Shown here piece by piece: positions 1-7,165 of a stretch of 12,966 bases of DNA (within the stretch, counting starts at the first letter, position 1; each line of letters begins with the position of its first letter). The translations under genes and the position numbers were made by a program. The notes under the pieces were generated by a model. It did not search any database and was not told the origin of the DNA. It was given only the letters and a program-made list of their open reading frames with translations. This stretch comes from Pseudomonadota bacterium (lineage in GTDB: Bacteria > Pseudomonadota > Gammaproteobacteria > Xanthomonadales > Xanthomonadaceae): positions 1 through 12,966 of the forward strand of contig JAEZCF010000072.1 in NCBI GenBank assembly GCA_023430045.1. Reading direction: 5' to 3'.

Positions 1-553
1 CGATCTTGATCAGCGCGCCGTAGATGCCCCACACGGTACCCAGCAGACCCACGAACGGAGCGGTCGCGCCGACGGTGGCCAGCAGGGTCATGCCCGACTG
101 CAGGTTGTTGCTTTCGCGGGTGACGGCCTGGCGCAGGGCGCGGTCGACGAACTCCGAACGGCTCAGGGTCTCACCCAGGCCACCGGTAGCGCCGCCTTCG
201 GCACGCTGGTGGTGGGCAGCCGCCTGGGCAGCGTCCAGGGCGATCTTGGAGAACGGCTCCGAAGCCGGCTGTTCTTCCATCGCGCGGATGGCGTCCTGGG
301 CGTTCGGCGTATCCCAGAACAGCGAGGTGACACGGTCGGCCGAAGCCTTCAGGCGGCTGGCGCGGAAGATGTTGATGACGGTCCAGTACCAGGACATGGC
401 CGACATGACGATCAGGGTGATCAGAACGACCCAGGAGACGGCGAAGTCGCCCGGCTGGGTGGTCATTTCATGGATGAGGTGCTCGAAGCCCATCTGCGAC
501 AGGGCGTTGGAGTTGCCCCCGGCAGCAGCGGCGATGAAGATTTCCTGCAGCAT
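1..553 (-). CDS. exbB: ExbB, MotA/TolQ/ExbB-family proton channel subunit (3' end outside window)
   Basis: ExbB forms, with ExbD, the inner-membrane proton channel that energises TonB for uptake through outer-membrane receptors. The visible 184 residues start MLQEIF. They show a first membrane helix at about residues 36-60 (VSWVVLITLIVM), a cytoplasmic stretch with charged helices at about 62-150, and the start of the family's conserved second helix at about 157-182 (TLLATVGATAPFVGLLGTVW, with the GATAPFVGLLGTV signature). The last part of the protein lies beyond base 1. The start at 553 is supported by AAGGTAA about 6 bases upstream. It follows tonB in the same direction after 91 bp, so the two are probably co-transcribed, with exbD expected next. 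TolQ is the main alternative; the tonB neighbour argues for ExbB. Confidence 0.93.
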   Translation of the reverse strand, partial: MLQEIFIAAAAGGNSNALSQMGFEHLIHEMTTQPGDFAVSWVVLITLIVMSAMSWYWTVINIFRASRLKASADRVTSLFWDTPNAQDAIRAMEEQPASEPFSKIALDAAQAAAHHQRAEGGATGGLGETLSRSEFVDRALRQAVTRESNNLQSGMTLLATVGATAPFVGLLGTVWGIYGALIKI

Positions 554-618
554 GACGCTTACCTTTGTTGTGTGTGGTGTTGAAGGGTATAGCTGAAATC
601 AAGAACCATCAGCGGGAG

Positions 619-636
619 GGTGGCCCGAGGGCCACC
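619..636 (-). other. Perfect intercistronic hairpin between tonB and exbB
   Basis: GGTGGCCC and GGGCCACC form a perfect 8-bp inverted repeat separated by two bases; as RNA this is a 7-bp stem with a CUCG loop. It begins about 9 bases after the tonB stop. No U-tract follows on the minus strand, so it is not a convincing terminator. It may act as a 3' stabiliser, a processing site or a weak attenuator that sets the TonB:ExbB ratio. The structure is seen; the role is inferred. Confidence 0.4.
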
Positions 637-644
637 TTCACACA

Positions 645-1313
645 TCAGTTCAGTGCAAAGTTGACCGGTACGCGTACGCGGCCTGCGGCCTTCTTGCCGC
701 CCGATTCGGCGGCGTTGAAGCGCCACTTGCGTGCCGCTTCCATCGCAGCACGGTCCAGGTCGCGGTTACGGCTGGATTTCTCGACCGTCACATTGGTGAC
801 GTTGCCCTGGGCATCGACATCGATGATCAGGATCACTTCACCCTGGATACCTGCGCGGAATGCGGCCGGCGGGTAACGCGGGGGATTCATGTTCTTCGAC
901 GAGATGTCCACGCTCGCTTCGATATTGCTCGGCGGCGCCGGCGGCGCGGGCGGCGTCGGCGGCGTGACGATATCGTTCGGGCGCGGCTCCGGCACGTCGA
1001 CGATGGGTGCCTGCGGCGGCGGCGGAACCGGCGACGGCTTCGGCGGCGACAGGTTCTTCACCGGCGGCGGCGGGGTTTCATCCGGCGGCGGCGGCGGCGG
1101 CGGCGGGGGCGGCGGCGGCGGTGCGTCGACGATGGTCACCATCACATTGCGCTCCTTCTCGGCGGCGGCCTTGGGGGCCACGGCGGGAATCAGGAGCATC
1201 ATGAAGGCAGCCAGATGGAGGGCGATTACAAACGCGATACCGAAGATGCGGGGCCAGCTCAGGCCTTTTTCCTCGGTTTGTTCGTAGCGGTGAAAGACTA
1301 GTTGTTCCGTCAT
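645..1313 (-). CDS. tonB: Energy transducer TonB with a 13-proline periplasmic linker
   Basis: TonB spans the periplasm and couples the ExbB/ExbD proton channel to TonB-dependent outer-membrane receptors. The 222-residue protein has a short cytoplasmic N-terminus and one membrane anchor at about residues 22-46. The anchor contains His33, which fits the functionally important histidine of TonB anchors. A proline-rich spacer covers about 64-128 and includes 13 consecutive prolines (65-77). The C-terminal TonB fold covers about 143-222, with the typical YPPAAFRAGIQGEV start and a late RKWRF motif. The ATG at 1313 begins MTEQLVFHRY; its ribosome-binding site is weak. exbB lies downstream and a TPR gene upstream. 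No Fur-box-like sequence was seen in the 144-bp upstream gap. Family assignment is secure; which receptors it serves cannot be told. Confidence 0.95.
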   Translation of the reverse strand: MTEQLVFHRYEQTEEKGLSWPRIFGIAFVIALHLAAFMMLLIPAVAPKAAAEKERNVMVTIVDAPPPPPPPPPPPPPDETPPPPVKNLSPPKPSPVPPPPQAPIVDVPEPRPNDIVTPPTPPAPPAPPSNIEASVDISSKNMNPPRYPPAAFRAGIQGEVILIIDVDAQGNVTNVTVEKSSRNRDLDRAAMEAARKWRFNAAESGGKKAAGRVRVPVNFALN

Positions 1314-1457
1314 GCGCCAAGAGCTCGATTGTGGGGCCGGGATACCGGGGGGCGGGATCCCTGATCAGCGGTGCATGACACCGCAGGAACCTCCAAGCTT
1401 ATACCAATCCTGAGTACCTGCGCACGCTTCACGCAGGCATTCAGGCGTTATTCCTAC

Positions 1458-2669
1458 TTACTTCAGGTTGATGATTTTATCCGCGTCCGCGGCATTCTTC
1501 AGGCCACCCTTGGCCTTGGCCTGACGTGCCGCTTCCTTGGCTTCGGGCACGCGACCTTCGCTATGCAGGACACGTGCCAGATTCAGATAGGTTTCACCGT
1601 TGGGCGAAAGCGGGGCGGCCTTCTGCCATGCTTCAATCGCCTTGTCGACCTGCTGCGGCTCGGCGTAGTAATAGGACTGCGCCAGCGCCAGGTAAATCTG
1701 GTGGTCAGGCTTCAGGATGCCCTTCTCGAGGCCTTCGTTGATGACCGCGATGACGTCCTTTTCCTTGTTTTCGGTATTGGCATAGATCGAATACAGCTGC
1801 TTGTATTCGCGCTCTTCGGTGAGCTGGCCGGAAGCGCGCAGTTTGTCCAGCACCGCGGCAGCCTTGTCCATCTGGTCGGCCTGCGAATACATGCTGGCCA
1901 GGTTGAGCTGCGCCTTCTTGTCGTTCGGATTCTTCGCCACCAGCTTCTCGGCGGCGGCGACGGCTTCGCCGGACTTGCCGCCTTCGGAATATGCCGCCAT
2001 CAGCAGCTGGTTCCACTGGTCCTTCGGCTCCGGTGATGCCTTGATCGCCTCTTCCAGCACCGGGATCGCTTCGTCGTAGCGCTCCAGCTGGTACAGCGCC
2101 TGACCCTTGGCGATCAGTTCTTCCGGCTTCTTCGAACCGCTTTCGGCGAAATACTTGTCCAGCAGAGCCAGCCCCTGGGTGGCCTGGCCGTCTTCCTGCA
2201 GCTGCAGCTGGGCCAGCATCAGCATGGACTGGTAATGCCCGTTGTTGTCCAGGCCGTTGAAATCCAGCACCTGCTGCAGGTACTTCATCGCTTCGGGAAT
2301 ATTGTCTTCCTGGTAGGCAGCCTGCGAAGCCAGCTGCGCGGCCAGCGACTTGTCATATTCGTTAGCGGCGGAGTTGCCCAGCACCTCGTTGGCCTGCGAC
2401 AGCGTTTCCGGGAACTTCTGGTCGTTGTAGGTGTCTACCAGTTTCTGGAGCTGCTTGCCCAGCTTGGCCGAGGACTTCAGCGCCGGTTCCTTGCGGGTGG
2501 CGTTCGGGTAGAGCACTTCGGCTGCCTGGGCCTTGCCGCCACGGCGCTCGGCACGATCGGAACGGTCCGCCGAACGCGCCTGGGCAAAGGCGTCGGTGAC
2601 CACAGCGCCACTCACGGCGGTCGCGATGAGAACGGTGAGCAGGGCTTTCTTGTGGTTACGGAGAATCAT
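1458..2669 (-). CDS. Secreted tetratricopeptide-repeat protein upstream of tonB
   Basis: The 403-residue protein has a clear Sec signal peptide: basic MILRNHKKA, a hydrophobic core at about 10-24, and an A-F-A cleavage site at 27-29. A basic, low-complexity stretch follows (about 30-48). The rest is helical with TPR-type periodicity, for example AYQEDNIPEAMKYLQQVL, ALYQLERYDEAIPVLEEAI, MYSQADQMDKAAAVLDKL and VLHSEGRVPEAKEAARQA. This suggests six to eight repeats from about 70 to 390. TPR arrays bind protein partners; here the site would be the periplasm. The ATG at 2669 is supported by GAGGTGAA two bases upstream. It lies just upstream of tonB-exbB in the same direction, so a role near the TonB complex is plausible (compare TtpC-like TPR proteins in some TonB clusters), but this is inference. 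Confidence 0.85.
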   Translation of the reverse strand: MILRNHKKALLTVLIATAVSGAVVTDAFAQARSADRSDRAERRGGKAQAAEVLYPNATRKEPALKSSAKLGKQLQKLVDTYNDQKFPETLSQANEVLGNSAANEYDKSLAAQLASQAAYQEDNIPEAMKYLQQVLDFNGLDNNGHYQSMLMLAQLQLQEDGQATQGLALLDKYFAESGSKKPEELIAKGQALYQLERYDEAIPVLEEAIKASPEPKDQWNQLLMAAYSEGGKSGEAVAAAEKLVAKNPNDKKAQLNLASMYSQADQMDKAAAVLDKLRASGQLTEEREYKQLYSIYANTENKEKDVIAVINEGLEKGILKPDHQIYLALAQSYYYAEPQQVDKAIEAWQKAAPLSPNGETYLNLARVLHSEGRVPEAKEAARQAKAKGGLKNAADADKIINLK

Positions 2670-2800
2670 CTTTCACCTCGATCGGACCGCTGGGCGGCAG
2701 CATTGACGGACGTCAGAAAAATCTGAGCCGCCAAACGTATCAGAATTATGCGACGTGAGAAATCGTTTCCTGTGCTGCATCACAGCAAATTAACAGAAGC
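2670..2800 (-). promoter_or_regulatory. Leader/promoter region of the TPR-tonB-exbB cluster
   Basis: This 131-bp gap is relatively AT-rich. On the minus strand it has a candidate -10 CATAAT (2745-2750) without a good -35. The putative leader contains nested inverted repeats: TCAGA/TCTGA (2713-2717 and 2722-2726) inside GGCGGC/GCCGCC (2693-2698 and 2727-2732). A strong Shine-Dalgarno GAGGTGAA precedes the TPR start. CTGTGNTGCANCACAG, an imperfect palindrome, lies at 2770-2785. The gap probably holds the promoter for the TPR gene and possibly tonB-exbB, but no start point can be fixed by eye. Confidence 0.4.
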
Positions 2801-3607
2801 TCAGCTACAGCGCGGGGCATTTCCGGCGGCACGGGCCTGCTGGTAAACGCCTTGCAGGCCGGGTGCATCGCGTTGCAGTTCGCGGATACGGTTGGCCGGG
2901 TCGGGGTGAGTGGACAGCCACTGCGGAGTGCGTCCGCCGCTGGCCGCCATCATGTTCTGCCACAGGTTGACCGCCTGGGCGGGGTCGAAACCCGCTTCGG
3001 CCATCAGCCGCTGGCCCACCACATCGGCCTCGCTTTCCTGGGTGCGGGACCCCGGCAGCAGGAACAACGTCTGGGCGCCCATTCCACCAAACTGGTTCAC
3101 GGCGCTGGCAGCGGTATCACCATAGGCTGCCCCGGCCAACGCGCCCACCACCGAAAGACCGGTCTGCGCGCCCATCTGCCGGGTGATGCGTTCTTCATGG
3201 TGACGGGCAATCACATGGCCGATCTCATGGCCGATCACCGCAGCCAGCTGATCCTGGTTCCTGGCCACCGTGAAGATGCCGGTGTTCACACCGACCTTGC
3301 CACCGGGCAGGGCGAAGGCATTGGGTTCGTTGTCCACGAACACCCCGGTTTCCCAGCGCACGTTGCGATACTGGGAAGGCAGCTTGGCGACCAGTGCGTT
3401 TACCACGCACTGCACATAGGCATTCTGCTTGCCATCGGTGCTCAGCTTTTCCTTCTGCTTGGTTTCGGCGAAGGCCTGTGCACCCAGCTGGTCCAGCTCT
3501 GCCTGTGACACACCGCCCACCACCTGCCGGCGCCCGGTGGGCGAGGTGGTGGTTGCGCAGGCACTGAGCAGCGCGGCGATGGTAAAGGCCAACAGCAGTT
3601 GTTTCAT
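2801..3607 (-). CDS. M48-family zinc metalloprotease lipoprotein (LoiP/YggG-like)
   Basis: The 268-residue protein starts MKQLLLAFTIAALLSAC. This is a lipoprotein signal peptide with lipobox LSAC, so Cys17 should be lipidated. The zinc-protease motif HEIGH is at 127-131, and the third ligand is expected at Glu191 in ESEAD. The M48-typical STHPD motif is at 232-236. Size and lipidation resemble E. coli LoiP, which cleaves damaged envelope proteins and outer-membrane components. I chose the ATG at 3607 because AAGGGGAA lies 9 bases upstream and it opens directly with the signal peptide. An in-frame start at 3634 would add nine residues before it. It is convergent with nothing: neighbours on both sides point the same way. 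Substrates are unknown. Confidence 0.9.
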   Translation of the reverse strand: MKQLLLAFTIAALLSACATTTSPTGRRQVVGGVSQAELDQLGAQAFAETKQKEKLSTDGKQNAYVQCVVNALVAKLPSQYRNVRWETGVFVDNEPNAFALPGGKVGVNTGIFTVARNQDQLAAVIGHEIGHVIARHHEERITRQMGAQTGLSVVGALAGAAYGDTAASAVNQFGGMGAQTLFLLPGSRTQESEADVVGQRLMAEAGFDPAQAVNLWQNMMAASGGRTPQWLSTHPDPANRIRELQRDAPGLQGVYQQARAAGNAPRCS

Positions 3608-3683
3608 GGATCCGTTCCCCTTGTTCACGCCCATGAGTTTCTCCTGCGACGGCTTAATGTTTCGTCAAACGGGGAGACACCCC

Positions 3684-4577
3684 CTAGCCGATGCCGAACA
3701 TCACCAGCATCGCCAGCGCCACGGCGTTGTTCAGTGCGTGCGCCAGCACGGGCGCCCATAACGTGCCCGTGCGCTGGTAGAGCCAGCAGAACGCCGCGCC
3801 CATGCCGCCATAGATCAGCCACAGCTGGGCGATTTCGAGCGGTCCATTGGCGCTGGTCCCGGGAATTTCATGCACCAGCGCAAACGCCAGGCTGCTCAGC
3901 AGCATGCCCAGCGCAGGCCGGCCGGCCTGCCACAGGCGCCCGAACAACACGCGACGGAACAGCAGTTCTTCGTACGCGGGCGCGAGCACCACGGCGAACA
4001 AGGCGAGGAACCATGGAAAACGGTCCACTGCGCGCGTCATCAGGTCGAGGTTGGTGGGTACCGGCTCGATGCCGGACTGCCGGGCCAGGAAGGCGATGCC
4101 GTTGCTGCCAACGATGACCAGCGCCGCTACTGCGAGCGTCCAGCCCCACGTGGAAGGCTGCCGCAGGGCCCGCCGGGATGCCGCACGCTCGCCCGCGCTG
4201 GCGCGCCGGCGCCAGAAATAGAGGATCAGCGCTGCGCCGCCGGTGGCCACCAGCGCCATCAGGATCTGTGCCAGGGCACCCGGCTGGCCAAGCTGGCTCG
4301 CCAGGGCCTGGGGATCCGGCGCGCCATCGCCTGTCGCAGCCGCCTGCATGCCGACCACGACGCCGCGATAGGCACCCCAGACCAGCCCACCCACCAGGCT
4401 CAGTCCAAACAGGATGACGGCTGCCAGTCCAAGATCGACCAGGAAGCCCGCCACCGGCGAGCCGGCCTTGCGGGGCTGGGGCAAGGGAACGCCCGAAAGG
4501 GGCGGCGGAACCTGGGAAGTGGCGGACATCGGGAACCTGGCGACGGAAGAGGAAACCGGCGCGCGCTCCACACGCAC
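3684..4577 (-). CDS. CPBP-family (Rce1/CAAX-like) intramembrane glutamic protease
   Basis: The protein is 297 residues from a GTG at 4577, or 281 from an ATG at 4529 (MSATSQ). It has all three motifs of the CPBP/ABI intramembrane protease family: EELLFRR (Glu203, Glu204, Arg208), FALVH (Phe232, His236) and HALNN (His280, Asn284). Hydrophobic helices lie at about 43-70, 100-122, 145-165, 186-202, 222-237, 252-267 and 276-295. The N-terminus is proline-rich and cytoplasmic by expectation. The GTG start has GGAAGG five bases upstream; the ATG has only a weak AGG. The gene begins 18 bases after the gyrB stop, so it is probably co-transcribed with gyrB. Bacterial members have varied or unknown substrates, and none can be named here. 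Confidence 0.88.
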   Translation of the reverse strand: MRVERAPVSSSVARFPMSATSQVPPPLSGVPLPQPRKAGSPVAGFLVDLGLAAVILFGLSLVGGLVWGAYRGVVVGMQAAATGDGAPDPQALASQLGQPGALAQILMALVATGGAALILYFWRRRASAGERAASRRALRQPSTWGWTLAVAALVIVGSNGIAFLARQSGIEPVPTNLDLMTRAVDRFPWFLALFAVVLAPAYEELLFRRVLFGRLWQAGRPALGMLLSSLAFALVHEIPGTSANGPLEIAQLWLIYGGMGAAFCWLYQRTGTLWAPVLAHALNNAVALAMLVMFGIG

Positions 4578-4595
4578 CGGTGCCTTCCGATTGTG

Positions 4596-7055
4596 TCAGA
4601 TATCCAGATTCGCGACCTTCAGCGCATTGTCTTCGATGAAGTCACGTCGCGGTTCGACGACGTCGCCCATCAGTGTGCTGAAGATCTGGTCGGCGGCCAC
4701 GGCGTCTTCGATGCGCACCTGAAGCAGGCGTCGGGTATCGGGATTGACCGTGGTGTCCCACAGCTGTTCCGGGTTCATTTCGCCCAGACCCTTGAACCGC
4801 TGGATCTGGCGGCCGCGCTTGGCCTCCTCCAGCAACCAGTTCTGCGCCTGGGCGAAGCTGGAGACTTCGATCGATTTCGCGCCGCGGGCAATGGTCGCGC
4901 CGTCGCGGACCAGGCCATGCAGCAGGATCGAAGCCTGATAAAGCGCACGCAGTTCGCCACCTTCGAACGCTGCCAGCGGCAGGATCTGCACGTGTTCTTC
5001 GCCCATGTGGCGGCGGGTCACCAGGACGGCAGCCGGACGCTGGTCGTTGGGCTCCTGCAGTTCAAGGGTGAAACGTGCCGAGCCCAGGCTTCCTTGGTTC
5101 AGGCGCGTGGCCAGGCCGTCCAGCCCCTGTCCCGCCGGAGCCGCGCGCAGGTGGTCCATATCCATCGGCACGAAATCGAGCAGGGCTTCCAGCAGGCTGC
5201 GGTCATAGCGATGGGCATTGCGTTCGATGGCATCCAGCGCCGCCGCGTAGGTCAGCAGCAGCTTTTCCAGCGCCACGCCTTCGATGGCCTTTTCTCCCCG
5301 GGCCGGGGTCAGCGCTGCGTTTTCCACCGCGCTGCTGGCCAGATAGCTGTCCAGCGCCGGATCATCCTTGAGGTACAGCTCGGTCTTGCCCTGCTTGATC
5401 TTGTACAGCGGCGGCAGACCGATGAACACATGGCCACGCTCGATCAGATCCGGCATCTGCCGATAGAAGAACGTCAGCAGCAGGGTGCGGATGTGCGCCC
5501 CATCGACGTCGGCGTCGGTCATGATGATGATCTTGTGGTAACGCAGCTTGTCCGGGTTGTATTCGTCCCGGCCGATGCCGGTGCCCAGCGCCGTGATCAG
5601 GGTGCCGACCTGGTCGGAGGCCAGCATGCGGTCGAAGCGCGCGCGTTCCACGTTGAGGATCTTGCCGCGCAGCGGCAGCACGGCCTGGTTCTTGCGGTTG
5701 CGGCCCTGCTTGGCCGAACCACCTGCCGAGTCACCCTCGACGATGAACAGTTCCGACAGTGCCGGATCCTTCTCCTGGCAGTCGGCCAGCTTACCCGGCA
5801 GCCCGGCGATATCCAGCGCACCCTTGCGGCGGGTCAGGTCACGTGCCTTGCGGGCGGCCTCACGGGCACGCGCGGCGTCGACGATCTTGCCGGCGATGGC
5901 CTTGGCTTCGTTTGGATTTTCCTGCAGGAACTCTTCCAGGCGTTGGCCGAACGCGCTTTCCACGGCCGGACGCACATCCGAACTGACCAGCTTTTCCTTG
6001 GTCTGGCTGGAAAAGCTCGGGTCCGGCACCTTGACCGACAGCACGGCGATCATGCCTTCGCGCATGTCATCGCCGGTCAGGTTGATCTTGGCCTGCTTGG
6101 CGATGCCGTTCTGTTCGATGTAGTTGTTCAGCACGCGGGTCAGCGCGCCACGGAAGCCCGCCAGATGCGTACCGCCATCCTTCTGCGGAATGTTGTTGGT
6201 GAAGCAGTACATCGTTTCCTGGTAGGAATCGGTCCACTGCAGCGCCACCTCCACGGTGATGCCGTTGGCCTCGCCGGTAACGGAGATGACGTTCGGATGC
6301 AGGGGGGTCTTCAGCTGCGCCAGATGCTCCACGAAGCTGCGGATGCCGCCTTCGTAATGGAAGTCGTCGCGGCGGCCGTCGCCGCGCTCATCGATCAGCG
6401 CGATCTTGACGCCGGAATTGAGGAAGGACAGTTCGCGCAGTCGGCGGGCCAGGATGTCGTAGTGGAACTCGACGTTGTCATGGAACGCGGCGATCGACGG
6501 CCAGAAGCGCAGGGTGGTGCCACGCCGGGTGCTGGTTTCCACCTGTTTCAACGGGCCCAGCGCGGCACCGTCGCTGTATTCCTGCTGGTAATGGAACCCG
6601 CCCTGGAAGATGTCCAGAACCAGCTTCTGGGACAGCGCATTGACCACGCTGACGCCGACGCCATGCAGGCCGCCGGACACCTTGTAGCTGTTGTCGTCGA
6701 ACTTGCCGCCGGCGTGCAGGACAGTCATGACCACTTCTGCAGCGGAGACTTCGCGATCGAGTTTCCGGCTCATCTGCTCATGCTTGCCCACGGGGATGCC
6801 GCGGCCGTTGTCGGACACCGAGACCGAGCCATCGGCGTGGATGGTCACCGCCACGTTGTCGGCATGGCCCGCCAGGGCTTCATCGATGGAGTTGTCGACG
6901 ACCTCGAACACCATGTGATGCAGACCGGTGCCGTCATGGACGTCGCCGATGTACATGCCTGGACGCTTGCGGACAGCCTCCAGCCCTTCCAGGGCGGTAA
7001 TGCTGTTGGCGTCGTAATTGCCGTTGGGGGTCGGGGTGTTCTGTTCTTCGGTCAT
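4596..7055 (-). CDS. gyrB: DNA gyrase subunit B
   Basis: GyrB is the ATPase subunit of the A2B2 gyrase that introduces negative supercoils. The 819-residue protein has the GHKL ATPase domain: catalytic Glu51 in EVVDNSIDEA, Asp82 in SDNGRGIP and the LHGVGVSVVNA loop at 130-140. It has the transducer domain, a TOPRIM domain with EGDSAGG (440-446) and DADVDG (514-519), the long insert at about 570-740 typical of Gram-negative GyrB, and the C-terminal FKGLGEMNPEQLW. The length is close to that of E. coli GyrB (804). The ATG at 7055 (MTEEQNTPTP) matches remembered xanthomonad starts. A GTG at 7103 would add 16 residues but lacks a ribosome-binding site. The position aligned with E. coli Lys447 is Arg463. 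The CPBP gene follows closely. Confidence 0.97.
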   Translation of the reverse strand: MTEEQNTPTPNGNYDANSITALEGLEAVRKRPGMYIGDVHDGTGLHHMVFEVVDNSIDEALAGHADNVAVTIHADGSVSVSDNGRGIPVGKHEQMSRKLDREVSAAEVVMTVLHAGGKFDDNSYKVSGGLHGVGVSVVNALSQKLVLDIFQGGFHYQQEYSDGAALGPLKQVETSTRRGTTLRFWPSIAAFHDNVEFHYDILARRLRELSFLNSGVKIALIDERGDGRRDDFHYEGGIRSFVEHLAQLKTPLHPNVISVTGEANGITVEVALQWTDSYQETMYCFTNNIPQKDGGTHLAGFRGALTRVLNNYIEQNGIAKQAKINLTGDDMREGMIAVLSVKVPDPSFSSQTKEKLVSSDVRPAVESAFGQRLEEFLQENPNEAKAIAGKIVDAARAREAARKARDLTRRKGALDIAGLPGKLADCQEKDPALSELFIVEGDSAGGSAKQGRNRKNQAVLPLRGKILNVERARFDRMLASDQVGTLITALGTGIGRDEYNPDKLRYHKIIIMTDADVDGAHIRTLLLTFFYRQMPDLIERGHVFIGLPPLYKIKQGKTELYLKDDPALDSYLASSAVENAALTPARGEKAIEGVALEKLLLTYAAALDAIERNAHRYDRSLLEALLDFVPMDMDHLRAAPAGQGLDGLATRLNQGSLGSARFTLELQEPNDQRPAAVLVTRRHMGEEHVQILPLAAFEGGELRALYQASILLHGLVRDGATIARGAKSIEVSSFAQAQNWLLEEAKRGRQIQRFKGLGEMNPEQLWDTTVNPDTRRLLQVRIEDAVAADQIFSTLMGDVVEPRRDFIEDNALKVANLDI

Positions 7056-7128
7056 CGCGCTCGCCGTAGGCTCCGCAGCTCGGGTGCCGCCGGAGGGCAG
7101 CACACCAGGAAAGTGGGGATTGCAGTTG

Positions 7129-7137
7129 ATTATAGCA
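7129..7137 (-). promoter_or_regulatory. Extended -10 promoter of gyrB
   Basis: On the minus strand the recF-gyrB gap reads TGCTATAAT, a perfect -10 hexamer with the TGN extension. No good -35 is visible at 17 bp, as expected for an extended -10 promoter; CTGACA lies 21 bp upstream. Transcription would start near 7122, giving a leader of about 65 bases. A short inverted repeat GGGGT/ACCCC (7141-7155) sits in the -35 region and might be an operator. gyrB can therefore be expressed apart from recF. Confidence 0.65.
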
Positions 7138-7165
7138 GCCGGGGTGAGGTACCCCTGTCAGCGCG

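Noticed and set aside
1368..1384. Hairpin GCGGTG/CACCGC (and CCTGCG/CGCAGG at 1417-1437) between the TPR gene and tonB, considered as terminators
   Set aside because: No T-run follows on either strand and the stems are only 6 bp.
2770..2785. Imperfect palindrome CTGTGNTGCANCACAG that resembles a CRP/Clp site
   Set aside because: The half-sites are spaced 4 rather than 6 bases apart, so it does not fit TGTGAN6TCACA; it lies far from any clear promoter.
3671..3684. GGGG/CCCC repeat at the end of the CPBP gene, considered as a terminator
   Set aside because: The stem is only 4 bp, overlaps the stop codon and lacks a T-tract.
4142..4157. CCACGTGGAA core inside the CPBP gene, resembling parS
   Set aside because: Only 11 of 16 matches, with one arm lost; likely chance, although ParB mapping could check it.
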